A stretch of DNA of 60,000 bases, from positions 17,091,001 through 17,151,000 of the forward strand of contig NC_092680.1 in NCBI RefSeq assembly GCF_964355755.1. Reading direction: 5' to 3'. The notes under the pieces were generated by a model that was not told the DNA's origin, did no database searches, and worked only from the letters and a program-made list of their open reading frames with translations. Source of the DNA: Antedon mediterranea (Eukaryota > Echinodermata > Crinoidea > Comatulida > Antedonidae). The position numbers and the translations under genes are program-made. Shown one piece after another: positions 37,872 through 48,583 of the stretch (position 1 is its first letter; every line of letters begins with the position of its first letter).

Positions 37872-39502
37872 TCAATATTCATTTATTCAACTTATCCATT
37901 TAACACCATCTCATTAACTTTCATTCATCTTTTTTATAGATCAATTATTTTTCTTATTATCTTTTCTTAAGCCATCATATATCTTTACCAACTTTTTTCA
38001 TTTTCTATTTTGAGAAACTTCTTTCGTATCTTGTTTCATAACCGTCCTAGTAATCACACCTCATTTTTTTATTTAATTTCATTTTGATAAGTTCTTAATA
38101 TCTTCGGCAAGTTGCCTGCTACCCGGCCAATCAGTTAGTGCCCTCGAGACAAGTGATCTGAATGATAGATTGCTCGCAGGAGATTCCAGGTAATTAGAAG
38201 ATGGGAACGTGGGAATGTAGCAGACAATAAAATGATCCTTACCAGGTGAGAACGAAGTGTCAAGGTGTGTTATTCATTGAGTATCAGTAGTAACATTCTA
38301 CAGTTGACATGCAAAACTCGGTGTTAAAGCCTCTATTTCTGTATCAGTGCTATATGCATGCAATGAATTCTGTGTATTTATAGGCACAGAAGAAATACTA
38401 AACCACTTGGTGATATACTGAAAATTTATATATATATATATAAACACAACAGGCACAGAATATTAATTCTAAACTGCCAAATGATAATTAATTTGAAACT
38501 ATATGACATGCAGTATGCAAATTCACAATCTTCAAATGGAAAGATCTACTTAGATTGTTCTATTTCATCTCTCTGCATAAAATATTTGTACCATTGCACT
38601 TCATCTATTCATTATTGGAAGATGGGTCACATGACACATTACTCCATTGAACACATGTAATTTTGGTATATGACCGTTGAATGTTGTTATATGGCTATGG
38701 TATAGGTATGTAGACATGCAATAGTACATGAATATTAGGAGTAACATATGCTATCGTCAATGTATAATAGTCTTTTCCTGTAATGTATAGTAAACATACT
38801 ATAGTAATACCATCATCTTTATTTTAACCAAATTAAATTCATATAGGTATATAAAACCATTTATTATCAACCATCTTTACAGAGAATACCCTTTTAGATT
38901 CTTAATTAAGGGCTCCTCTTTCTATCTTCCATACCATATAGAATATGTGTGGCTATTAGAACTGTAGCTATAATCTGCAACAACAATATTACATATACTA
39001 GATATAGACTCATCTATCAGTTGATAGACTTGAGTTACAATTAGTTGAAAAAGTCTTGTAATGTCCAAAATGAGGACAGTTTCTTTAAATGTACATAAAA
39101 AAGCAATACACCCTAGGGCATTGAACATTAAGAGTTGAATTCAGGGCACTTAAAATACACTATAGTATTATTTGCTTTATGTATTGAGGATCATTCATCA
39201 TGGACATGTTGACAGTAATGTCATCTTACGTTTCAGTATTACTTCATCATCGTCTTACATAATACTCATATGTATGTCACAGTTGACGTCTATTCTTACA
39301 AAAGAAGAATAAAACACAAAGAGAATAGTAGTAGTAATAATAATAGGTATCATAGTCTTGCTCTAAATCTACTGAAATCAAAGCCACATAAAACTATAAA
39401 ACCATATTCTGGTGATTAGTTCATATAAAAAACATTACAGAGAAACAATACAGTAACATGTTTTTGGGCAAGGCGACAGATAAAAAATAATTTTTTCCTT
39501 GA
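37872..39502. other. AT-rich non-coding DNA
   Basis: A short TA run near 38430-38443 and a minus-strand frame at 38922-39128 with no recognised motif. No TAGGCCTA words. Confidence 0.5.
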
Positions 39503-39826
39503 CAGTAAAACCTCTCTTAAAGGGGACGCCCACAGGACCCAACAAAGTCTCCCTTTAATTGAAGTTTTTGCACTGAATAGTGGTAGGTCATAGTGTTAAA
39601 AAAAATACTGTATTTCTTCTAGTTCATTTCAAGAGAATGTGTCGTCTTAATAGGGGTGTCTCCTGAATAGGTGTTCATTGTAGACCTACATTGCCTCTAG
39701 TTCATTCAAGGGAAAGTTTCCTGTAATAGGGGTGTACTCTTAATAGGGGCGTCCCCTGAATAGGTGTTGGTTGTAGGCCCTACATATTTCCCCTAGTTCA
39801 TTTCAAGGGAAAGTATCCTGTTAAGG
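39503..39826 (+). repeat. pogo-like element with internal repeats
   Basis: Starts CAGTAAAACCTCTCTTAAAG, followed by GGGGACGCCC. Further in, a block of roughly 80-90 bases recurs about three times, each with TAGTTCATT(T)CAAG, GAAAGT.TCCTG, AATAGGGGTGT and CCTGAATAGGTGTT, followed by a TTGTAG-C-TACAT word. It is a tandemly expanded end region like the one at 35151, but with a longer unit. Confidence 0.55.
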
Positions 39827-41710
39827 AAGAGTTGGATTTTTTAATTCAATGGCAGAATGAAAAAACAAACAGGCCAAAACTGATGGATCATACAATAATA
39901 CAAGCTATTTGATTCATCCACAATTTTCATTTAAAAAGTAAATATTTATGCTGGTGACTGTCATCTTATATTTTAATTTTAATCCATCAACATCTTACAT
40001 AATACTTGATTAAAGTATGTCATAGTTGATTCTTACAAAAGAATATCACACAAAGAGAATCAAGACAGTTTACATCTACTAAAATCATCAACAAAAAATG
40101 TTTTAAGAAAATGTTTAAACAGCTATTGTACAAACTTTAAAATATTATTTCAAATTCAATAACATCAAATATGTCATTAATATGTAAACATTATAGTTGC
40201 CGTCAAGTCACTAATTATGATCAAGGCCGTACCAAATTGTACCGACTAGTTTATTTTATACTCCCTCGTGCAAAGGTATCCGTCTCAGGGGGCATTCATT
40301 AGTAAGGGTTTCCCTCTTACAATGCTGTGTGAATTGGGTATTAATCATAATTTTTACACAATTTACATTTATACTCTTCTCCTCCTTTCATTAAGTAATT
40401 ATAAGTCATATTATATTTAGAGGGGTATGTCCCATATTTTCAATACGTAAAAGTTGCTCTAACTGGAAGCATTATAAGCCTATTGGAGATAACTCATGGT
40501 CAAAAAAATTCATCTAATGTGTATCTATATTTGAGAGAGAGAGAGAGAGAGGGAGTTTGTTCGGTTGTTCATTATACACATTGTTCATGGGGTATCAAAA
40601 TGACCAGGATTGTATTGAGAGGGTTTATACAACATTTGAGCATAGGATCACAAATTGAGGTCAAAATCAGCTATGAGTTAATTACTTATAAATATTCATT
40701 ATTTTTAATAAAATTATGTACAGTATATTTGTGGTGTTGGCAAGATTTGAAGGAGTGAATTGTGTCCCGCCATAGATTATATAGGGCATATATAATTCTA
40801 CACAAACATTCTCAGAGCTGAGAATCAATTCAACTCTGTCTTTTGGACTGAGTGCTACCACAACGTATGGTCATGTTCCTGAGAGCGTGAGAGAAACTTG
40901 AAATGTGCGGGTCTTGCTAGGAATCATCACATATATGTCCTACTTATTAATGTTATAATATAACTATACTGATAACATTTATTATGGCAATAGTTTTTAT
41001 TAGGTATTATATGTTTACAAGATGTTTTAATACTGTAGAACAGGCTAAAATTCATCTATTGATCAAATGTTCATAATAGGAAAATGCCAGTTTTAAAAAA
41101 CATTCTGATTTATCAAGCCTATTAAGAATTTTACTGTCGAGATTAAAATGAACAAAAATATTACTAAATTGAGCAATAAAACATGGAATTCCATCGGATT
41201 AACATTTTCTTTAAGAAACAATCTCTCAAAATTCATCATTTATGAACAAAGAAAATGGCAATAAAAAAGACATATGGCACCGGTAATGTTCTTAATTTGA
41301 GGTCTCAAGGGAGAAACTGTAAGGATGATTTCATAAGCAAGCACCTACTAATAATGCATATCGTATTATGATTGGCTGCGATATAATCGGTAGTAATTAT
41401 AATTTGTTTACCCCTATTCAAAAACTGCGTTTCACTTTACAGCTACGACTTATGGAATGCGTATAAAGCGGCCAATCTAAGTGGGCAAAAATTGCAATTT
41501 TTTTTAAATTATAAGCGAACTTTTATACTACAAAATAATGTTCCAGGCAATTTGTGAAATAAAGTGCTGAACATGATGTTAATGCCATCCTTTGTATTGT
41601 AATTTCCAAACTTTAAGAGGCCCACTTTGGATCATGGCGCCTATGGTCATAATAAAGCCAATGTCATCATTTGGTATTATGTCTTGGTTAGGGAACCAGG
41701 TAAAATGAAA
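39827..41710. other. AT-rich non-coding DNA
   Basis: A pogo-like scrap near 40275-40320 (AAAGGTATCCGTCTCAGGGG) and the GA microsatellite below. The plus-strand frame at 40483-40758 spans the microsatellite (Arg-Glu run) and is not believed. Confidence 0.45.
40533..40553. repeat. (GA)n microsatellite
   Basis: About ten GA units. It gives an Arg-Glu run in one frame as a by-product. Confidence 0.9.
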
Positions 41711-42099
41711 TAAAGTAGTAGGAAAAATTTATTCAATTTATTTTATTTTATTCAATCGAAACCAACAGCGATAATTACCGCCACTAACAGGTTTGATACA
41801 AACAAAGCCAGGACTGTTTAAAGCACCTTGATTGGTCCTAACATTGATCAAGGGCTTCTCTCGTCCAGTCCCCACCTTCACCAAAGGAAAGGCAGATACT
41901 AGATGCAGGGGCTGCCATAAGAGTCAGCAATGCTGATTTAAAATGCCTTACGGAACCCCAGCTCCATATAGCACCCGATATTCCCAGATGGTCTCCCATC
42001 CAAGCTCTACCAGGCCCAACGTCGCTTAACTTCGGTGATCTGACGAGAACCAGTGTTTCAACGTGGTCAAGCCGTATATAAGAATAGGAACTGCACCTT
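41711..42099 (-). mobile_element. SINE with a 5S rRNA-derived head
   Basis: Read on the minus strand, the element starts with a 5S rRNA-like head (42079-41965), continues through an unrelated body with CAATCAAGGTGCTTTAAAC, and ends GTTAGTGGCGGTAATTATCG, CTGTTGGTTTCGATT and a tail of GAATAAAATAAAATAAATT. A 5S promoter with a foreign body and an A-rich repeated tail is the plan of SINE3-type elements. TAAAATGAAA at 41701-41710 and again at 42100-42109 may be the target duplication, though it is AT-rich and would leave 20 odd bases before the 5S start. The 3' end recurs at 2529-2590. Confidence 0.75.
41965..42079 (-). rRNA. 5S rRNA-like sequence (SINE head, not a functional gene)
   Basis: On the minus strand the sequence includes CTCGTCAGATCACCGAAGTT, AAGCGACGTTGGGCCTGG and CTTGGATGGGAGACC, followed by GGGAATATCGGGTGCTATA. 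These line up with the universal 5S internal promoter and 3' half. Length is about 115 rather than 120 bases. The 5' part (GGCTTGACCACGTTGAAAC) has drifted from the usual GGCCATACCACCCTGAA, and the 3' end does not close the terminal helix well. I read it as the promoter head of the surrounding SINE rather than a working 5S gene. Confidence 0.8.
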
Positions 42100-42521
42100 T
42101 AAAATGAAACTATAAAACGTCTATAAGACAGATAAGTATAAGATTCATGATTTATGGACTTATGATGCAAGGGGGAGGACATGTTAATTACTACCCTCAT
42201 CTATGTTAATATATATTCAATCGTAATTATTACTGGGGGATATCGGTAGGGTTAGGGTCAACAAGCAGGTCATATCGAAGGGCAACGAGGAATTTGGGGG
42301 ACGTTTTCAAAGGAATTGATGATGCGTTTAGGAATTTCATTGAATATAAAGTAGATGATTGGTCTTTGAGGAATATTTATTTTAAAAGTACAACTATACA
42401 ATCTGAATTTTAATTATAGTAGAATACAAATCAAATTGACATTGACAGGATTTGTGATTAAAATAAAAATAAGTATCTATTTGATGCACTGTTCAACCGT
42501 ATCATGTTGAGGATGAAAAGA
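42100..42521. other. AT-rich spacer
   Basis: Unique-looking sequence between the SINE and the satellite. No frame or motif of note. Confidence 0.5.
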
Positions 42522-43400
42522 GATACTTTCCAAGCTCTAGGGACCTAATGGTAGGGCATCCACATGTCAAAGATGTAAGAGATTCTATTCAAGCTAAAGG
42601 GATTTAATGGTAGGGCATCCACATATTAAATGTGAAAGAGATGCTATCCAAGTTATAGGAATTTATTGGTAGCTCATCCACATGTCCAATATGAAAGAGA
42701 TGCTATCCAGGGAGTACAACTCCCTGATGCTATCCAAGTTATAGGAATTTAATGGCAGGGCATCCACATGTCCAATATGAAAGAGATGCTATCCAGGGAG
42801 TACAACTCCCTGATGCTATCCAAGTTATAGGAATTTAATGGTAGGGCATCCACACGTCCAATATGAAAGAGATGCTATCCAGGGAGTACAACTCCCTGAT
42901 GCTATCCAAGTTATAGGAATTTAATGGTAGGGCATCCACATGTCCAATATGAAAGAGATGCTATCCAGGGAGTACAACTCCCTGATGCTATCCAAGTTAT
43001 AGGAATTTAATGGTAGGGCATCCACATGTCCAATATGAAAGAGATGCTATCCAGGGAGTACAACTCCCTGATGCTATCCAAGTTATAGGAATTTAATGGC
43101 AGGGCATCCACACGTCCAATATGAAAGAGATGCTATCCAGGGAGTACAACTCCCTGATGCTATCCAAGTTATAGGAATTTAATGGCAGGGCATCCACATG
43201 TCCAATATGAAAGAGATGCTATCCAGGGAGTACAACTCCCTGATGCTATCCAAGTTATAGGAATTTAATGGCAGGGCATCCACACGTCCAATATGAAAGA
43301 GATGCTATCCAGGGAGTACAACTCCCTGATGCTATCCAAGTTATAGGAATTTAATGGTAGGGCATCCACATGTCCAATATGAAAGAGATGCTATCCAAGC
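42522..43400 (+). repeat. Compound satellite: 3 units of 59 bp, then 8 of 86 bp
   Basis: Starts with three diverged 59-bp units (from 42522, 42581 and 42640), then eight units of exactly 86 bp (from 42699 to 43386), and ends in a partial unit. The 86-bp unit equals the 59-bp unit plus 27 bases that repeat GATGCTATCCA and add a palindrome, so each contains CAGGGAGTACAACTCCCTG (8-bp perfect arms, 3-base loop). By eye the eight long units differ at only two positions (GGYAGG and CACAYG), so the long form spread recently, while the 59-bp units are older. No coding potential. Confidence 0.95.
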
Positions 43401-44414
43401 TATATATCAAAGAGATTTTTCATCATTATTTGTAAGATCGCTAGACTCTTTATTTTTTTTATAAATATATAATATACAGTATATTAGTAATAGTTCCACC
43501 AGCTAATTGAACTTTATAATTAATATACAAATTTTTCTCACTACAGTAACCAGATATAGTAGTATTATCTGATTGATGATTATTCAAGAGGGGAGGGGGG
43601 ACATTTTATCGTTGATTTTTTGTATAATCAAATAAATCCACTAGATATGAACAAATACAACACAAATAAGTAAAAATTGCTTGTTAAATTGTAGATCATG
43701 TCAATGAATTCTACTACAACAGAGATTTGTATTTGAATACGGTACATACTGTACATACATATAGGTCCCTAGTACTGCTTTAACAACTGATAATACATTT
43801 TAATCTTTTCATAATAATATGCTTCATTTTTTACAATTTTCATATCTTTCAAAGTTTTTTAAATTATATATAATTTTGTCACTTTGTATTGCTGTTGCCC
43901 ATAAATCAATATTAAAAATATGATTTGATTTGATTTGATCTTATTCAGATTTCAATATAAAATTACAAGACAAAGATGAAAAATACAAAATGAAATAAGC
44001 ATGGAAATGCACAGAACACAAGGAACCAAGGATAGCCCATAAAGTCGAAAAAAAACCCAACTTATTTCCAATGAGGTCCTATAAACTAGAGCGACAAAAA
44101 CAAAAACGGTAAATAAATAAATAAATATGGTTTGTTTATTAGTTATCTATATATAAATTTACGTAAGGGCAAAATTCGGTAAATCGCGCCTTACTTCTAT
44201 AATTTTTACTCGATGGTATATAAAGTTGGTTCGTACTTTCGGTACTGATTTTAACCACCTGATGTAACCCTGTTTACTAATTAAATTAAGTTAGATAATT
44301 AGTTATTGACGGTTAAAACGAATTTAGGTTCTAAGATTTGCCCCAAATAGGGGTGTTTTCCGATCGTGGTATACACTGTCTAATGGATGTCCGTCTTGAA
44401 AAATACCCGCCACA
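43401..44414. other. AT-rich non-coding DNA
   Basis: Includes a TTTGA run at 43920-43939 and an AAATA run near 44110-44127. No gene seen. Confidence 0.5.
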
Positions 44415-44439
44415 AAAATGCGAGGAGGCTTCGCATTTT
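44415..44439. repeat. Hairpin, 9-bp perfect arms
   Basis: AAAATGCGA (44415-44423) and TCGCATTTT (44431-44439) flank GGAGGCT. CTCCTCC at 44446-44452 could also pair with GAGGAGG of the stem and loop (44422-44428), so two alternative folds are possible. Confidence 0.55.
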
Positions 44440-45995
44440 CCTATCTCCTCCTACGATAATTGTTTTTAATGGCTGAAAACCGGTTGAACAGCTAGAGTAC
44501 ACCATCATAATGTTGAAGACAGGCCGATTTTCTTTAAAAAATACTATTTTGATAGATTTAATATACGATTATACAAATCTATTGATTTGCGATGAATGGA
44601 ACATCCCAATCTCTCAGTCTGCCAGAATTTGGTTTAACACAAGTACTGTAGGTAAATTTATGAGCCCTTGGTTTAACACATACGGTAGGTAAATATATGG
44701 GCCCTTTGAGAATAAACTTGCGAGATTGTGGATAGGCTCTACTGTTAGATATATAAACACATTATTATATACAAATAAACTTTATACTGACAGTTCTTTC
44801 TCAACGTTTGTATTAATTAATAATTACCAAATATAAACGTCGTAGTGGTGTATCGTGACATGGTACTTTAATATTTCAATCGATTATGACAGTGACAGTT
44901 TTAACTAAACTAAATAAAGAATGTTCTCTAATATAATTAGGAATCTCTTGCCATACACGGGGAAAATTAGTGTACAATGAATATTTAAAAGAAATAAATA
45001 AATAAATAAAATAAAAAAAGTATTAAATCGCAAATGTTTTACTGTATTTAGAGGTATATTATTTATAGGCCTATAAAACATGAAAAAAATATTTCGTTAC
45101 TGAGTGGATAAAGAATATATTTAAAAATTGTTCCTCTTTGTACCTATCCGCTTTCCCATCCCTCAACCCTAATGTTACATACAAAGCACAAATTGGGTTT
45201 CTTTAAATGAGTCCAAATCAAAAACTTGGACTCATTTTGTGATAAGTTTCTCCTTCGGAAGTAATTCCCAGGGTGCTAATTTTAGTTGACTACATAAATC
45301 ATCGTGTCTATTTATTTGTTTCTGTAAACGACAATGTATAGGCCTATAGTCCTGCGGTACGTACATTTGAAATCGCCAGTTTTGTTACGCTGAAATTACT
45401 GTGTATTCGAGAACCATCTGTGGGAACGACCTAGATGGTACGCGAGCGAAGCGAGCGTACCATCTAGTTAGTTTAATTTTCTTTATTATTCATTTAAATT
45501 CAAGGTTTATTCAAGTAAAAATCATACTTGCAACAGAAGGCTGCATTCAAAACAATATTTACAAATATAATATAAAATGTGTTAAACATTAAACATAATT
45601 TTTTTGATAATATGTATTTTACCCCTGTTATTTAAAATACAGGATCGTAAAGATTATGTTTCCATCCACCATAAAGTATCATATGGTGATAAAATACAGA
45701 AGAATATATTACCATCTGTCAAATGTAGGCCATCAGTTAACAAATACAGTAAAACAAGAAAAAGCTTATTGCACAATCAAATTAAAGTCTCATCTTATAT
45801 TTTAATTGTATGAGTGTAATAAATTGTGTAACTATATACATTGTAGATAGATCTAGGGAAAAGTGACTCACTGATAGATCCAAGTGGGAGAACTATATTT
45901 AGGGTTAAAGCAATGAAATACTGTATAATTATATAGAACAAAAGCAGAGATAACAAGCACGAATGTGCAATACTCGGGGTACAGCAAATGAAGCT
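44440..45995. other. AT-rich non-coding DNA around a palindrome
   Basis: AAATA runs near 44994-45017, TAGGCCTA words at 45067 and 45341, and short plus-strand frames (44510-44692, 45401-45592, 45604-45813) without recognised motifs. The second of these runs through the palindrome. Confidence 0.45.
45431..45467. repeat. Palindrome, 13-bp perfect arms, GC-rich centre
   Basis: CTAGATGGTACGC (45431-45443) and GCGTACCATCTAG (45455-45467) flank GAGCGAAGCGA. The centre is GC-rich in AT-rich surroundings and itself repeats GCGAGCG. Possibly a very short foldback element or the joined ends of a deleted transposon. Confidence 0.8.
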
Positions 45996-45999
45996 GTAA

Positions 46000-46095
46000 T
46001 GACGTCATAAGACCGGATGTAACGTCACATACACATCAATAACCTCGCTACCAAATACGGCTATACGGTACCATTTTCGAGACGTCATATGGCGG
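46000..46095. promoter_or_regulatory. Cluster of CRE-type sites with ETS/YY1-like words
   Basis: TGACGTCA at 46000-46007, ACGTCAC at 46022 and GACGTCAT at 46081-46088 lie within 90 bases. CCGGATGT (46013-46020, ETS-like) and ATGGCGG (46089-46095, YY1-like) sit beside them, and local GC is raised. This is the most promoter-like patch in the window, but no first exon is recognised on either side. Confidence 0.3.
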
Positions 46096-46230
46096 AAATT
46101 TAAAAATCCGGCTCTATAGCTTTGAGGGCATGTCCCTGTAGTATATTCATGTCAAATCCCAGCTCAATACTACAACGAATGAGGGAGGAGTAGTACTTTA
46201 TAAACCGCACTTTATACTCAATAATGTCCA

Positions 46231-46249
46231 GATGGAGGAGGAGGAGGAG
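46231..46249. repeat. (GGA)n microsatellite
   Basis: Five GGA/GAG triplets. Confidence 0.85.
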
Positions 46250-46267
46250 AAAATGAGTAAGTCTAAG

Positions 46268-46284
46268 ACTCGGGTACCCCGAGT
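46268..46284. repeat. Short palindrome ACTCGGG-TAC-CCCGAGT
   Basis: Seven-base perfect arms with a three-base centre. A related ACTCGGGGTAC occurs at about 45972, so the two may be ends or copies of one small repeat. Confidence 0.5.
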
Positions 46285-47535
46285 AAAAAGTAGTGAAAGA
46301 GGATAACATAATAATAATAATGGTAGTCTTATACATCTGATTCACATTCTGATAAGATAACATTACTGATCCAGGTACTGCCAAAAATGTAAAGGAGTTT
46401 ACTTGTGCTGTATGTGAGCAAGAATGGGTGCATCAATAACAATTAAAATTCTTAAATGGCTTAAACATGCATTAGTTAACAATTTTGGCTATTTTAAAAA
46501 TTATGAATGCGTCTATGCGCATATTATTATGCATTTACACAATTTGTTTATTCTTGTATAATATATGACCTGAAGTTTATAATTTCTAAATATTGTGTAT
46601 TTATGGTGCTGTGAATATAACTAAAAGCGTTAATTTACAAAATTGGGTATAGATAAAGATTTCCAGTCAGAATCCATTCAGTAGTTTTGACATAAAACAA
46701 ACAGAAAGACAAATAAATAAATAACCTTCTTGGCAGAGGTAATTTTTGTGTATGTGTGTTCTCTGTTACTTTCACAATAGTGTTAACATATATATATTGC
46801 TCATTGTTAGTTCACAGGAAAGTGTCTCCTGAAGAGGGTGTCCTCTAAATAGGTTTGTCTCAAAAGAGGATTTAAAGGATTCATCAATCTGTAAATGTAT
46901 TGGATGACTGCGGTGTGACTCATTATTAATATTAAAGAATAGAAAACAATAAAACACATATTCCAAAGAAAGAACAAAAGAGTTATTTTTATCTTCTTAG
47001 ACTGATTCCCGAAGGACCGTGATGGCGCAAACAAGACTGCTCTAATGTACGGCTATGTTTCTTGTAGTTAAATTCCAATAAGATCATAATTACAAGAAAA
47101 TGCTCATAATCAGCAAGCCTGAAGAGTGTCTGAAGTGTTAATCTACTGGTCAGTTCGGTTCGTTTTTGTCTGTTCCGTCGAATGATAGATTGTGACGTGA
47201 TCAGAATAAGTTACTCTAACTTCAAAGGAAAAAATTCTATAAAACATGAAGTACTGATACAGTTCATCTCTTTTAATGACGATGTTTGATCAAGCATCAT
47301 ACTAATGGGATTTAACTATATATATGAAAAACTAAGTGAACAATATCTTGTTGTCTTTTATAAAAATAATTATGATTTACATCTACTTCATAAAGTTTCA
47401 CAGTTGGCGTTGGCCTACTTTTGTATTAAGCTTGTGTGGATTACACTGCTAGTATAACTGCTATAACTGTAGTGGTGTAAAAGTTTGAATTCATTTCTGG
47501 AAAACAATTTCTTGTTTATCATCATGATTCAAATG

Positions 47536-47563
47536 CAGTAGAACCTCTATTAAGGGGACACCA
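47536..47563 (+). mobile_element. pogo-like transposon end
   Basis: CAGTAGAACCTCTATTAAGG followed by GGACACC is the cleanest copy of the end motif seen at 18466, 35119 and 39503. No matching right end was found close by, so the rest is lost or too worn. Confidence 0.5.
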
Positions 47564-48074
47564 AATTGTTAAAATATAATGTATAATGTACCTCATTCAA
47601 GAAAGCGTCCTTAGAAAACTTAAAGCTCAGATACAGGCATGAATTTTAAATATAATATTTGGTTAATTGTACATAAATCAAATATTTGTAACAGAAATCA
47701 AGACGAAAAAAAATTAATTTCCCTTAATATGGTCAAATACCAAATTTGGCAAAATTCTTCCATAAAAACCAGCAAGACTTTTTTTCAGTAGTTAGGTAGT
47801 TAACCTAATGTAATAACATTTCTGGTGACTCCCTAGACGGTGAAAAAAGATGGTGGATATACGGTGGATAATTTTTGCTATATAGCATGAAAATAAAAAT
47901 CTGAAGTTAAATAAAAATATCAGAAATGTAATATTCAAGTTATATTACCTATATTTAGTCATCTGATAACATTTTTTATCACACCGTTTATTTTTCATAG
48001 CTTTTAAAAATGCCTCTCTATTTACAAAATTTGTGTACAAAAGAATAGAGATTTTACTGTGTAATTTGAACTAT

Positions 48075-48092
48075 CCCCCCCCCCCCACCCCC
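48075..48092. repeat. Poly-C tract
   Basis: A run of 12 C, then A, then five C. Such tracts are prone to length error in sequencing, so the exact count may be wrong. Confidence 0.85.
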
Positions 48093-48357
48093 ACTGATAA
48101 GAAAGTGCTTATTTTCAACAAGCTCATGTAACACAAATAAAATCTCAAAAATTATGAAACATTGAGGAAACTATAGATCGATAATTATTGGAATGTATGA
48201 TCAATAGAAATTTTTTGCCCGCACCTGGCCTTTAAGATTTATGAAATATAGGTATCATAATGAGGCCAAAAATGCTTTCTAATTGCTGTTAAGTTTTTAC
48301 TACGGTAATTACAATCAAATTAATAGGGCTATAGTTATGCATCCATTTTACCTATAG

Positions 48358-48583
48358 GAAATGGTCTATAGTGTTATTGCTCTGGTTTTGGTCACTAATT
48401 AGAGCTATCGTGTGTTGATTTATGCTACTCTACAACAAGAAAATTGTTTCTAGTGCTATAATATTGCTTGGTCTTTAATTAGAGTCACATTAGAGCTATG
48501 CATTTATTTTAACTACATGAAAATGGTCTATAGTGTTATATTGATCTAAAGTTTTGGTCACTAATTAGAATCACTTTAATTAA
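48358..48583 (+). repeat. 84-bp tandem repeat, left part (split by insertion)
   Basis: Units of about 80-85 bp with AAATGGTCTATAGTGTTAT and TTTTGGTCACTAATTAGA. The left units are more diverged from each other than the right ones. The array continues at 49504 after the inserted piggyBac-like element. Confidence 0.8.

Larger units (their letters stand above)
46285..48357. other. AT-rich non-coding DNA with pogo-like scraps
   Basis: A scrap at about 46812-46870 (GTGTCTCCTGAAGAGGGTGT) and a better end, CAGTAGAACCTCTATTAAGG, at 47536. A poly-C tract lies at 48075-48092. Minus-strand frames at 46772-47034 run through the first scrap and are not believed. Confidence 0.45.

Noticed and set aside
41965-42079. 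Functional 5S rRNA gene
   Set aside because: The 5' part is diverged, the end helix is poor, there is no terminator run directly after it, and it is joined to a SINE-like body and tail.
42522-43400. CRISPR-like array of repeats
   Set aside because: Units are head-to-tail with no unique spacers, and the setting is eukaryotic; it is a satellite.
46100-46384. 94-codon minus-strand frame after a possible splice acceptor (TTTGGCAG)
   Set aside because: The frame crosses a (GGA)n tract and a low-complexity Ile/Leu stretch, with no motif and no donor.
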